Shown: in pieces, positions 1 to 8,767 of the stretch
Position numbering within the stretch: the first letter of the stretch is position 1
Layout of the letters: each line of letters begins with the position of its first letter
Assembly: GCA_900546605.1 (NCBI GenBank)
Contig: URDV01000005.1
Location: 1-23,586 of the forward strand
Origin: an uncultured Prevotella sp.
GTDB lineage: Bacteria > Bacteroidota > Bacteroidia > Bacteroidales > Bacteroidaceae
Direction of reading: 5' to 3'
Length of the DNA stretch: 23,586 nt
Notes under the pieces: generated by a model
What the model was told of the DNA's origin: nothing
Database searches by the model: none
What the model saw: the letters and a program-made list of their open reading frames with translations, nothing else
Translations under genes and position numbers: made by a program

Positions 1-50
1 CTTACCTGTTAACCCGTTAACTTGTCAACTTGTTTACTAATTCCGCCAAC
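1..50. repeat. right end of a MITE-like repeat element (copy 1, partial)
   Basis: The first 50 bases match the right end of the copy at 20755-20920 almost base for base. Both contain octamer-like TTAACCCG units and finish in AATTCCGCCAAC followed by GCGT. The left part lies outside the window. It sits just beyond the 3' end of the glycoside hydrolase gene, so that gene is bracketed by this copy and the one at 3885-4060. Confidence 0.75.
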
Positions 51-97
51 GCGTAACCTCAGTAACTATAAACAAAGGTACACCCCTTAAGAACAGG

Positions 98-3000
98 CTA
101 CATAGCTCCCTCGCGTAATGCAAATGAATGAATGCTAATGTGCTTGCCTGATTGACCCAATAAAATAGAACCTGCTGGCAATGCTTCGCAAATGTACTGC
201 TTGTCGTAGGCAGTGCCTTGCAATTGACCATCAACATACACCTTCACCATGCCATTGCGCTCACGACAACATACTATGTGGTGAGCCTTACCATCGTTTA
301 TGGTGGCTGTGGTGGTGTAAGTTACGTGTCCAACACTAAAGCGAATGTGACCTTGTTGCAAACTAACATGGTAGGCTCCTGCTTGCTGAGCCACCATAGC
401 GTCAGCTTCGGTGGTGGCAAGCGTGAAGTCGATGGCAAAATCTCCTTTACCTTGAAATGATTTATGAGGCGACAAAGGCACTTGCTCATGCAAGTCAAGG
501 GGCTGACTTAAATGCACCAGTATGCTATCGGGGGCATAGTAAAAGGCGGGCGAAGTGCCCTGGGTGCAGTTGCCTTGCCAATCGGTTAAGCCATTAATGC
601 GTATGGCATACTGCTTTGTGGGACTAAGCGGCTTATGAAAACTTAAGTGTAAGGTGCGGTAGTCGGCATCGGTTGTTACGGCTGTAGCTTGAGCTACACG
701 TTTGCCATTGGCTAAAAGTTCAAAGTTAGCAGGCTGTGCTACAACGGGCTTGCTGAGCGTTAAGCTAACCTTGCCTTGCTCAACAGCGCGTGCTACAAGT
801 GGAGCTGCCGCTGTGGTGTCCTTTGCCGCAAAGTGAAGCAAAACTATCTCGCCTGGCTGAAGTGTTAGCGACAGCTTTGAACCATAGTTGTAAGGAGTGG
901 TTTGGCTAATGCGAGTATAGGGAATGACATCGGCCGTGGCTTGATTGGGATGTCCCGTATACTCCATTACCAAACTGGCTTGCAACTGTTGAGCTTGCTC
1001 AGGTACACCCACCGTTTTGTCAAGCGTATAGGTGTAAGTTTGTGGGTGGTTAGATGGGTTACGCATAGACACAAATCCCTCCGTGTGGTTGAGATTTGCA
1101 TTGTGTTGCCAACATGAGTAACCATAAATGTTGCCCGATAGAGGCGAGTTGCCAAAGTAAATAGAGTTGCGCAGCGTTTCATAGTTGCGGTCAATAAACG
1201 AAAGAGCTTCAGCATTGATGAGCCATTTGTTGCCTTCGTCCATGAGGTTATAGCTATAAAGCATCTCCCAAAAGGCCGTGCCGCGAGTAGCCATCATATA
1301 TAGGTAAGCACGGAATTCGGCATCGGTCATGGCTTGAGGAGCTACGCCACCTGTTTTGCCATAAACAGGGTCATGGTTAAAAATGTGTGCCTGCGGAAAC
1401 TGTAGTTGCTGCTTATTGATAAACACGTAGTAGCGATCATCGCGGTAAGAGAGTTGTTGGTCAAGCTCACGGTCACGGCCATCAACTACCTCATGCCACA
1501 TGTCGCGTGAGTTTTGAATCCACACCGAGTTGCACCATTGCAGAATCCATGGCGAAGGATTAACGTAGCATGTCAGGTTTATCCATAAGTCTTGTTGGCG
1601 CTTATCAGCATCTGCATACATGGCCGATAGGTTGTTATACCATCGTTCCCAATGCTCTGTGAAATAATAATTGCCATTTTTGCCTCCCGTTATGTAACGG
1701 CCATTGGTTGAGGCTTGGGGTTGCTGTGTGGCAAAGCCATCCAGTTTCCAATAATTCACACCATAGTCACGCTGTTGCTTAATAAAGAAGTTGCGTAGTT
1801 GGGCCACATACACCGAGTCGCCCGTCACAGCATCATAGGTAGTGGTGCTGTAAGTGCCATTGCCATTTTGTTCAAGTAGCTTGCCCCATTGCTGATTAAA
1901 GTTGTATCCACCGCGTGGGCCTAACCATATGCCAAAACCTGAGCCATAACGATGAGCAATGTCGCTGGCACCCTTTAGGCCGTTAGGAAATTTTGAATTA
2001 AACTCCCAAAAGCCCGATTGGTTAGGTGTGTCGCCCGATTCGGGAGTTCCCACTTGGCTATAATTGTTCCATCCATCGTCCACCACATATGAGTCCATGG
2101 GGCGAAGTCCATGTTGTGTGAAGCCGCGTTCCATCTTTTCGAACGATGAGTTGATGCGCTCTTCGGTAATGTTCATCATCCAGTCATACCACGAATTGTA
2201 CTGCATACGTGCCTTGATGGGGCGAGCAATGGAGTTGATGTATTGAAAGAAATCGGTGCGAATAACGTTAGCGTCATGTGTTGAGCGCGTGGCACCTATC
2301 ACATTGCTCCATGTGCGAAATTGGCCGTTGTCGTTCAGTCGTTGCTCATTAACGCCGAGCGTGCGTAGCGACTTGCCACTGTAGTAGCGTGTGTGGTACA
2401 TGCCTTGTGCGTCAATTTCGTTTTCAGCTTGTGGAAATTCTGAACCAAAGAAAAGTCCGTCAACATAAACAGGCTGTCCCAGCGTGATGGTATAGGCCGA
2501 CATACCCCCTTCGCCACCTGCAGCTTGTTGGCGTGTCCATTTATGAGCTACGTCCACTTGTTGAGTTCCCAAGTTTTCCATTTCAATGTAGTCAATGGGC
2601 AATGTTTGTGTCGCTTCATCACCTGCTTTGATAAGCAGATACTTGCGCATAAAGTGGTCGTGGTCTTTCATTTCAACAACCATGTCAATGTCCCAAGTCG
2701 ACGTTACCCCGTCAATGGGGTTGGTATAGGGGGTGGGAGCAAGGTCAAACACAACACGTTTGCCCCCGTCAATGGGGTCGATGCGCACACCATTAAGGTG
2801 CATGGCTGAGGCTTGTAGTCCCATAGCAGGTGTTGTGGTAGCCTTTACGTGGTCCATAGTGAGGTAAAATTCAGCACAGGCGCCAAAGGTGCCTCCGTTG
2901 GTAGAGGAGGTCTCGACGAGTTTAACGTATTGTGCCTTGTAAACCTTGTCGAGCGGAACCCACAGCGTTTGTACCGTGTTATACATCATTTCGCCTTTCT

Positions 3001-3571
3001 TGACAAGCGTCCATTTCTTCTTATCATTCGAAATGTAGAATTCGTACCCTTTGATGTTGCCATTTGACAATGCTCCATAAGCGCCACTGCGTGGCAAGTA
3101 GCCAAAGGCGCGAAAGGCCGTTGGTTTGCCTAATGAAATGATGAGGCTATGGGGTAGAGTCTCGTTGCTGCTTTTGTGGCCGCCCTCATGAGGAGTAGCG
3201 TACCAAGTGTGCCACATTGACCCATTGTCGCCATCAATGGCTAACTGAGGATTGCCCACAGTGACTGATTCGTTACACCAAGAGTCGGCTTCAGCTTTCC
3301 ATCCTTTACGATTAATGGGGGAGTGGTTTCGGCTTTGTGGATTTAAGGCAAACTCCTCGCTTCCTGCTCCAGGGGTAAAGGTAGTGTTGGCAGCACGTTT
3401 GTTAACAAGCACTCCAGGTTTAAGGTGCCCATTAGCAATGTTGAAACTGCGCGATAGGTATTCATTTTCAATAGTAATGGTTTGTTGCGTTTGGCTTACC
3501 TTTACTTGTGCCATTGAAGGGCTGCAAACAGTTAAGGCAAGGAGCAAAGTGTGTGCGGTATGTTTTGTCAT
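98..3571 (-). CDS. secreted multidomain glycoside hydrolase, alpha-galactosidase-like (clan GH-D / GH36-like)
   Basis: This is a predicted secreted protein of 1157 residues that probably cleaves alpha-linked galactose or a related sugar from plant or host glycans. I start it at 3571 because the protein then opens with a clear signal peptide (MTKHTAHTLLLALTVCSPSMAQ is split around residue 22); an in-frame ATG at 3631 would bury it. Residues about 90-245 resemble an F5/8 type C (discoidin) carbohydrate-binding domain. Residues about 450-850 look like a TIM-barrel catalytic domain with SYVVDDGW near residue 498 and YWKLDGF near 608-614; the Asp in KLD is the expected nucleophile of clan GH-D. 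The usual acid/base region (W-x-S-D in GH36) may read WIQNSRD, so the acid/base residue is unclear. The last 150 residues resemble a LamG/concanavalin-like domain. The family-level assignment is an inference, and substrate is unknown. Confidence 0.75.
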   Translation of the reverse strand: MTKHTAHTLLLALTVCSPSMAQVKVSQTQQTITIENEYLSRSFNIANGHLKPGVLVNKRAANTTFTPGAGSEEFALNPQSRNHSPINRKGWKAEADSWCNESVTVGNPQLAIDGDNGSMWHTWYATPHEGGHKSSNETLPHSLIISLGKPTAFRAFGYLPRSGAYGALSNGNIKGYEFYISNDKKKWTLVKKGEMMYNTVQTLWVPLDKVYKAQYVKLVETSSTNGGTFGACAEFYLTMDHVKATTTPAMGLQASAMHLNGVRIDPIDGGKRVVFDLAPTPYTNPIDGVTSTWDIDMVVEMKDHDHFMRKYLLIKAGDEATQTLPIDYIEMENLGTQQVDVAHKWTRQQAAGGEGGMSAYTITLGQPVYVDGLFFGSEFPQAENEIDAQGMYHTRYYSGKSLRTLGVNEQRLNDNGQFRTWSNVIGATRSTHDANVIRTDFFQYINSIARPIKARMQYNSWYDWMMNITEERINSSFEKMERGFTQHGLRPMDSYVVDDGWNNYSQVGTPESGDTPNQSGFWEFNSKFPNGLKGASDIAHRYGSGFGIWLGPRGGYNFNQQWGKLLEQNGNGTYSTTTYDAVTGDSVYVAQLRNFFIKQQRDYGVNYWKLDGFATQQPQASTNGRYITGGKNGNYYFTEHWERWYNNLSAMYADADKRQQDLWINLTCYVNPSPWILQWCNSVWIQNSRDMWHEVVDGRDRELDQQLSYRDDRYYVFINKQQLQFPQAHIFNHDPVYGKTGGVAPQAMTDAEFRAYLYMMATRGTAFWEMLYSYNLMDEGNKWLINAEALSFIDRNYETLRNSIYFGNSPLSGNIYGYSCWQHNANLNHTEGFVSMRNPSNHPQTYTYTLDKTVGVPEQAQQLQASLVMEYTGHPNQATADVIPYTRISQTTPYNYGSKLSLTLQPGEIVLLHFAAKDTTAAAPLVARAVEQGKVSLTLSKPVVAQPANFELLANGKRVAQATAVTTDADYRTLHLSFHKPLSPTKQYAIRINGLTDWQGNCTQGTSPAFYYAPDSILVHLSQPLDLHEQVPLSPHKSFQGKGDFAIDFTLATTEADAMVAQQAGAYHVSLQQGHIRFSVGHVTYTTTATINDGKAHHIVCCRERNGMVKVYVDGQLQGTAYDKQYICEALPAGSILLGQSGKHISIHSFALREGAM

Positions 3572-3653
3572 AGAAGAAAATATGTGTATATGTGTAAGGC
3601 GTAGCCCAAGTATGAAGGAGCTCCTCGACACTTATTTTTTAATTATTCAACTG

Positions 3654-3661
3654 CAAATTTA
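3654..3661 (-). promoter_or_regulatory. Bacteroidetes -7 promoter box for the glycoside hydrolase
   Basis: On the minus strand the sequence reads TAAATTTG, a match to the TAnnTTTG -7 box. Transcription would begin near 3647, about 75 bases before the chosen start codon. No convincing -33 TTTG box is seen at the right spacing. Confidence 0.5.
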
Positions 3662-3729
3662 GTTATTTTGTTTGGGCTGTCATACTGAATTTGTCTCTAA
3701 AGAAAGTTCCTTTATCTCGTGGGCATGTG

Positions 3730-3792
3730 ATTAGGGGTTCTCATCTTAATTCCCAGTTTAGCATGGGCGGACTGAAAAGCCAAAACCCTAAT
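3730..3792. other. possible hairpin in the gap between the hydrolase and HD genes
   Basis: ATTAGGGGTT at 3730-3739 can pair with AACCCTAAT at 3784-3792 with one bulged G. A CCCA/TGGG pair lies inside. Nearby, TGTTCA at 3857-3862 and TGAACA at 3868-3873 form a perfect six-base inverted repeat. No gene or known RNA family is recognised here; the rest of 3662-3884 shows nothing else. Confidence 0.25.
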
Positions 3793-3884
3793 AAAGTAAG
3801 TAGGAAGTTTTGAGGTCGTAATGTTTGTTCTGAGTTTTAAGGTTGTGAGGCTATAATGTTCATATTTTGAACATATTTATACCC

Positions 3885-4060
3885 GTTGGCGGAATTCTTG
3901 GTTAATGGGTTAATGGGTTAACGGGTTGACAGGTAAGTTTGCCAAGTTTTTTAGCTTCTTACCATTCTGACTTTAACATAATAAGTGGTGTATAACATAC
4001 TTACTTGTTAACCCGTCAACCCGTTAACTCGTTACCCCGTTAACCAAGAATTCCGCCAAC
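3885..4060. mobile_element. MITE-like repeat element (copy 2, complete)
   Basis: The element is 176 bp and carries no coding capacity. Its ends are inverted repeats: GTTGGCGGAATTCTTGG on the left and CCAAGAATTCCGCCAAC on the right. Inside each end lies a run of TTAACGGG/TTAACCCG-like octamers, in opposite orientations. The central core (about 3931-4002) contains AACATAATAAGTGGTGTATA. The same core occurs reverse-complemented in the copy at 20755-20920. I call it MITE-like because of size, terminal inverted repeats, and multiple copies; no transposase is in the window and no target-site duplication is obvious. Confidence 0.7.
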
Positions 4061-4150
4061 ACCTACTAAGTTAAGTAGTGCTTTGCAAATGGTTTTGACC
4101 AAATAAACAAAGTTTGTGAGTTATGCCGAACAAACTCGTCAAATATTTTC

Positions 4151-4158
4151 TAACTTTG
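4151..4158 (+). promoter_or_regulatory. -7 promoter box for the HD gene and lptD
   Basis: TAACTTTG matches the Bacteroidetes -7 consensus TAnnTTTG exactly. Transcription would begin around 4165, which decides the start codon at 4176 over the earlier in-frame ATG at 4116. Confidence 0.6.
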
Positions 4159-4175
4159 CAGCCAAATTGCAAGCA

Positions 4176-4727
4176 ATGAAAGCATTGGACATCATAAATA
4201 AGTATTATGCCGACAACGAACCGCTGCGCCAACTGCTCATACACCATAGTCAGCAGGTAACACAACGTGCCTTGTCGATAGTGCAACATCACCCCGAATT
4301 GCAGCTTGACGCTGCCTTTGTTGAACAGGCTGCCATGCTGCACGATATAGGCATCTTTTTAACCGATGCCCCAGCCATACATTGCCATGGCAAAGCTCCC
4401 TACCTTATGCATGGCTACTTGGGTGCACAGTTGATGCGCCAAGAGGGGCTTGAACAGGTGGCTCGCGTGTGTGAACGCCACACAGGAACAGGGCTTACAC
4501 CTGAGGTGATAGCCCAACGACAGCTGCCCTTGCCACCAGGCGATTATCGCCCACAAACGCTTGAAGAGCAGGTGATTTGCTATGCTGATAAATTTTATTC
4601 AAAAAGCCACCCTGAACGTGTACGCTCTGTTGAAGACACGGCCAAGAGTCTTGAAAAGTTTGGACTCGATGGGGTTGACATATTTTGGACTTGGGTAAAA
4701 CGTTTTGAACCCGAAAAACTGGGTTAG
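4176..4727 (+). CDS. HD-domain phosphohydrolase
   Basis: This is a 183-residue cytoplasmic protein with the metal-binding motifs of the HD superfamily: His23/His24, the His56-Asp57 pair in AAMLHDIGIF, His79, His102 in ERHTGTG and Asp138 in CYADKF. Such proteins hydrolyse phosphate esters of nucleotides or related compounds; the substrate cannot be read from the sequence. The ATG at 4176 is preferred because a -7 promoter box (4151-4158) lies inside the longer reading frame that starts at 4116. The gene is followed after 35 bases by lptD on the same strand, so the two are probably co-transcribed. Confidence 0.85.
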   Translation: MKALDIINKYYADNEPLRQLLIHHSQQVTQRALSIVQHHPELQLDAAFVEQAAMLHDIGIFLTDAPAIHCHGKAPYLMHGYLGAQLMRQEGLEQVARVCERHTGTGLTPEVIAQRQLPLPPGDYRPQTLEEQVICYADKFYSKSHPERVRSVEDTAKSLEKFGLDGVDIFWTWVKRFEPEKLG

Positions 4728-4762
4728 CATTTGCCCTAATAGTTCCACTTGTTATTACGCAC

Positions 4763-7576
4763 ATGAGATTTTTTTCACTCATTCTGCTCACCATGCTGAC
4801 CACACTCTGTGTTGTGGCCGGCCAACATAGTATGCCGATGTCGCACGCAAGTGCAGCACCGGCTATTGCAGCATGCAACGTTGCCGATAGCTCTCGTAGC
4901 CAACCTCGTGTGGCACAGCCGCGTTTGCCCAAGGACACACTTGCTACAGCTACTGACTCGGTAAAGCGCGACTCGGTAAAGACTGACACCATAAAGGCAA
5001 AACCTGGCATTGACTCGCCCGTAGAGTATCAAGCCTCTGACTCTATGGTGTATGATGCGGCTACGGGATTGGCCTTTTTGTATGGCAAGGCACAGGTGAA
5101 TTACCAAAACATGCAGCTCACCGCAGCTAAAATTTCAATGAACATGGACTCAAGCATGGTGCATGCTGAGGCGCGTCGTGACTCAACGGCTGAAGGTGGA
5201 CTTGATGGTAAACCCGTTTACAGACAGGGTAACGATGAGTACAATAGTGAGCGCATGGCTTTTAACTTTAAAACCAAAAAGGGTTTTATACAGAACGTTG
5301 CCACAAAACAGGGAGATGGATTCATGGTGAGCGAAAAGTCGAAGCGTGCTGCCGATGGTACTCTTTACTTGGAACATGCTCGTTACACGACGTGTGATGC
5401 CAAGCACCCCCACTTTTATTTAGCTTTGTCGCGTGCCAAGGTGCGTCCAGGCAAGGAAACTGTGTTTGGACCAGCTCACCTGGTGGTGGAGGATGTGCCT
5501 TTGCCATTGGCTATACCATACGGCTTCTTCCCGTTTAATAAAAAGTACTCGTCGGGCTTTGTTATGCCTACCTATGGCGATGAAACAGCGCGAGGCTTTT
5601 ACTTGCGCAATGGTGGTTACTATTGGGCCATTAATGACTATATAGACCTTAAGGTGTTGGGCGAAATTTACACCAAAGGTTCATGGGGCTTGAGTGCTGA
5701 AACTAACTATAACAAGCGCTACCGCTATCGTGGCAACCTTTACTTTAGCTATTTGCGCACGGTTGATGGCGAAAAAAATATGCCCGACTACCAGGTGACA
5801 AAGAGTTTGAAACTGCAATGGACGCACACGAAAGACTCAAAGGCGGCACCTAACACCAGTTTTTCAGCTCGCGTAAACTTTGCCTCTGAAAATTATGAAC
5901 GCAAAAACTTGGATAGCCGTTACAACCCCTTGTCATACACGCAGAGCACACGTGCCAGTTCGGTAAGTTTTAGCCATAATTTTACTAACATTGGCTTGAG
6001 CATAGCTGCATCGGCTAACTTGACGCAGAATATGCGCGATTCAACCATAGCCATGACATTGCCCGATGTGAGTGTGTCGTTGGCGCGCTTTTATCCCTTC
6101 CGCCGCAAGCATCAGGCGGGCAAGGAAAGGTGGTATGAAAAGATTTCGCTGTCGTACACGGGACAGATGTCGAATTCTATTACCACCAAAGAGGATAAAT
6201 TGTTGAAGTCGAACTTGGTGAAGGACTGGCGCAATGGTATGCAACACCGCATTCCTATTGATGCTACCTTTCAACTGTTTAAGTACATTAATGTGTCGCC
6301 CAGTTTTTCATTTCGCGACATTATGTATGCCTCGCGCATAAATCGCTCATGGGATAGGGCTTTGCAGCAAGAACTATGCGACACTACGTATGGCTTTTAC
6401 AACCTTTATGACTGGAATGTGGGCGTAACGGCCAATACAACACTTTATGGCTTCTACAAGCCACTCAAATTTTTGGGTGGTAAAAAAATACAAGCCATAC
6501 GCCACGTGTTCAAACCCTCGGTAACCTTTAGTTATGCTCCTGACTTCACTACCTCACGTTATGGCTACGTAAAGCATTATGACCGCATTGATGCCAATGG
6601 CAATGTGCAGAGTGTGAGCTACTCACCTTACTCAAGTGGCATTTATAGCTACCCTTCGGGTACGAAGCAGGGACTTGTTTCGATGTCGGTGTCAAATAAC
6701 CTCGAAATGAAGGTGAAGTCAGACCGCGACTCTACTGGGTTTAAAAAAATATCGCTCATTGATGAACTTTCGGCTTCGCTCTCTTATAACATGGCTGCCA
6801 AAAAGCAACCTTGGAGCAACTTGAGCACGCGCTTGCGACTGAAGTTGGGCAAGAATAAAACCTTCTCAATGGCAGCGGTGTTTGCCACTTATGCCTACAA
6901 GTTTAATGAAAGCGGACAAGTGGTGACATCTGACCGCACAGAGTGGAGCTACGGCCGCTTTGGACGTTTTCAGGGTATGTCGCAGAACCTTTCGTACACT
7001 TTCAATAACCAAACTTGGAGCAAGTGGATGGACTTTCTGCATGGGCGTGGCAAGGCTTCGAAAACTGAAAAAACATCATCGTCAACTGATGACGATGATA
7101 CAGACGTAGAGGATGCCAACATTGACCCTGACCTAAAAGCTGCGCGTAAGGGGGGAGCTAAAACCAAAGAAAAGGCTAAGGTGGACAAAGATGGTTATTT
7201 GACCTTTAGCATACCTTGGTCGCTTACCTTTTCATACGGCATTACTATGGCCGAGGATCGCACAAAGCAAATTAATGTGCGCAGCATGCGTTATCCCTAC
7301 TCGTTTACACAAACGCTGAATGCTTCGGGCTATGTGCGCATATCTGATGGGTGGAACATAACGTTCTCATCGGGTTATGACTTTGAAATGCATAAGGTGT
7401 CAATGACCACTATGTCGCTCTCGCGTGACCTCCATTGCTTTGAAATGTCGGCCTCAGTGGTGCTAAAGCCTTACTCATCATTTAACTTCACCTTCAGAGC
7501 TCGCGCCTCAGAGTTGGCCGATGCCTTGAAATGGGAAAAACGTAGTGCTTACTCAACCAATGTGGAATGGTACTAA
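4763..7576 (+). CDS. lptD: LPS-assembly outer membrane protein LptD
   Basis: This 937-residue protein is the Bacteroidetes form of LptD, the outer-membrane beta-barrel that inserts lipopolysaccharide into the outer leaflet. Residues 1-21 form a signal peptide. About residues 85-250 form the OstA/LptA-like periplasmic domain, with the repeated pattern of a jellyroll (AFLYGKAQVNYQNMQLTAAK). The remainder is a long barrel rich in alternating aromatic residues and ends in a C-terminal aromatic (VEWY), typical of barrel proteins. The conserved stretch around YGFFPFNKKYSSGFVMPTYG marks the family. A low-complexity acidic/lysine-rich loop lies near residues 770-810. The length is normal and there is no sign of damage. 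It lies 35 bases after the HD gene, an arrangement consistent with one operon. Confidence 0.9.
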   Translation: MRFFSLILLTMLTTLCVVAGQHSMPMSHASAAPAIAACNVADSSRSQPRVAQPRLPKDTLATATDSVKRDSVKTDTIKAKPGIDSPVEYQASDSMVYDAATGLAFLYGKAQVNYQNMQLTAAKISMNMDSSMVHAEARRDSTAEGGLDGKPVYRQGNDEYNSERMAFNFKTKKGFIQNVATKQGDGFMVSEKSKRAADGTLYLEHARYTTCDAKHPHFYLALSRAKVRPGKETVFGPAHLVVEDVPLPLAIPYGFFPFNKKYSSGFVMPTYGDETARGFYLRNGGYYWAINDYIDLKVLGEIYTKGSWGLSAETNYNKRYRYRGNLYFSYLRTVDGEKNMPDYQVTKSLKLQWTHTKDSKAAPNTSFSARVNFASENYERKNLDSRYNPLSYTQSTRASSVSFSHNFTNIGLSIAASANLTQNMRDSTIAMTLPDVSVSLARFYPFRRKHQAGKERWYEKISLSYTGQMSNSITTKEDKLLKSNLVKDWRNGMQHRIPIDATFQLFKYINVSPSFSFRDIMYASRINRSWDRALQQELCDTTYGFYNLYDWNVGVTANTTLYGFYKPLKFLGGKKIQAIRHVFKPSVTFSYAPDFTTSRYGYVKHYDRIDANGNVQSVSYSPYSSGIYSYPSGTKQGLVSMSVSNNLEMKVKSDRDSTGFKKISLIDELSASLSYNMAAKKQPWSNLSTRLRLKLGKNKTFSMAAVFATYAYKFNESGQVVTSDRTEWSYGRFGRFQGMSQNLSYTFNNQTWSKWMDFLHGRGKASKTEKTSSSTDDDDTDVEDANIDPDLKAARKGGAKTKEKAKVDKDGYLTFSIPWSLTFSYGITMAEDRTKQINVRSMRYPYSFTQTLNASGYVRISDGWNITFSSGYDFEMHKVSMTTMSLSRDLHCFEMSASVVLKPYSSFNFTFRARASELADALKWEKRSAYSTNVEWY

Positions 7577-7587
7577 GTAAATGCTAT

Positions 7588-7911
7588 GGTTAACGGGTAA
7601 TTTAGTTGACGGGTTAACGGGTTGACGGGTTAACGGGTAATTTAGTTAACGGGTTAACAGGTTAACGGGTAATTTAGTTGACGGGTTAACGGGTTGACGG
7701 GTTAACGGGTTAACAGGTTGACGGGTTAACAGGTTGACGGGTTAACGGGTTAACGGGTTGACGGATTAACAGATTAACAGGTTAACGGGTTAACAGGTTG
7801 ACGGGTTAACAGGTTGACGGGTTAATGGGTTAACAGGTTGACGGGTTAACGGGTTAACAGGTTGACGGGGGCTTTTGGTTAGCAGGTTAATAGGGTAACT
7901 CGTTAACTTGT
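7588..7911. repeat. octanucleotide minisatellite, about 35 units
   Basis: About 280-320 bases are built from the eight-base unit GGGTTAAC with variants GGGTTGAC, AGGTTAAC and AGGTTGAC. A second-order unit with TAATTTAGTT recurs three times in the first 100 bases. The last 40 bases are degenerate. The same octamers form the arms of the repeat elements at 1-50, 3885-4060 and 20755-20920, but no core or GTTGGCGGAATT end is present here. It fills the gap between lptD and the lipoprotein gene. Reading frames across it are repeat translations only. Confidence 0.9.
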
Positions 7912-7951
7912 CCCTCTGTTCGCTATTTTCGAAAAAATGTAATGAATAAGT

Positions 7952-7980
7952 AAGTAGGTATATTTTGAACACCTGCTTAG
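7952..7980. repeat. short inverted repeat related to the end of the 9733-9924 element
   Basis: AAGTAGGT and ACCTGCTT flank an 11-base loop. The right part, ATATTTTGAACACCTGCTTA, is close to the reverse complement of the left end of the element at 9733 (AAGTAGGTGTTCAAAAATAT). It lies about 25 bases upstream of the lipoprotein start and may be a remnant of that element family or part of a promoter. Confidence 0.4.
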
Positions 7981-8002
7981 TAGAATTAATACACAACACA
8001 TC

Positions 8003-8752
8003 ATGAAACTTAAAAACATCATCACTTGTGGCCTGACGGCTGTGGCCTTGTCCTTATCGCTCGCCTCATGCGGCGACTCGTCTTACGAAAATCATTCTAT
8101 TGGTTTTTCAAAGCAATATGTGTTAGCCTATGCAGACCAAACTGCCGACTCGGTAATGATTTACACCACCGATGATTGGAGCTTCAGACTTGAAGGTGAG
8201 AGCTGGATTAAGGCAACGTATAAAGGGCAGAATGCTCCTTTCTCAGAAAAGCTTCCAGTGACGGGCTATAAAACGTGGCCACGCATTGACTTTACTTGCA
8301 CCCCTAACACCACGGGTAAACAACGCGGTGCTTTGCTCTATGCTACCAGTGGATTTGAAAAGGTGGGTAGTGCTGTGTCGCAATTCATTCAGCTACCTTA
8401 TCTCAACATTAGCACTCCCTCATATGAACCTGCTAAGGCAGGTGATAAAACCTATGCCATGTTTCGCACTTATGTTGAGTCGAGCGGTAAAACAAGTTCA
8501 GGAGCCAATCCTAAGGTTACCTTTACGGTTTATGCTGATGGCGCTACGCTGAAGTCTGCTTGCGATTGGATTTCGGTGTTCAGCGGTCAGTTGGACGAAA
8601 CTGCTACCTATGAGAAGAATAAGTTGCAAAATGTTGAACTGGTGGTGGCTGAGAACAAAACGAAGGAGGCTCGCCGTGGCAAGGTGTTACTCACATCGAA
8701 TGGAATAACTGACACCATTACGGTGGTACAAGCACAGGCATCGGATAAATAA
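8003..8752 (+). CDS. BACON-like surface lipoprotein
   Basis: This 249-residue protein starts with a lipoprotein signal peptide whose lipobox is LASC, with Cys23 as the lipidated residue. Two regions (about 30-130 and 135-245) each look like BACON-type beta-sandwich modules. The evidence is the pattern of W-I/S-V-x plus a closing strand such as RRGKVLLTSNGITDTITVVQ, which is typical of BACON repeats. These modules are common in Bacteroidetes surface proteins and are thought to mediate binding to glycans or mucin. The gene sits 15 bases before the N-carbamoylputrescine amidase, so the pair is likely one operon. I cannot name a ligand. Confidence 0.7.
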   Translation: MKLKNIITCGLTAVALSLSLASCGDSSYENHSIGFSKQYVLAYADQTADSVMIYTTDDWSFRLEGESWIKATYKGQNAPFSEKLPVTGYKTWPRIDFTCTPNTTGKQRGALLYATSGFEKVGSAVSQFIQLPYLNISTPSYEPAKAGDKTYAMFRTYVESSGKTSSGANPKVTFTVYADGATLKSACDWISVFSGQLDETATYEKNKLQNVELVVAENKTKEARRGKVLLTSNGITDTITVVQAQASDK

Positions 8753-8767
8753 AAAAAATAGCGCATT

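Noticed and set aside
3252..3662. 136-codon frame on the plus strand
   Set aside because: It is antisense to the signal-peptide and N-terminal part of the glycoside hydrolase.
7588..7911. Possible CRISPR array
   Set aside because: The repeats are eight bases and contiguous, with no unique spacers and no cas genes nearby.
7790..7999. 69-codon frame on the minus strand with repeated PVNPLTRQ
   Set aside because: It is a translation of the octanucleotide minisatellite, not a gene.
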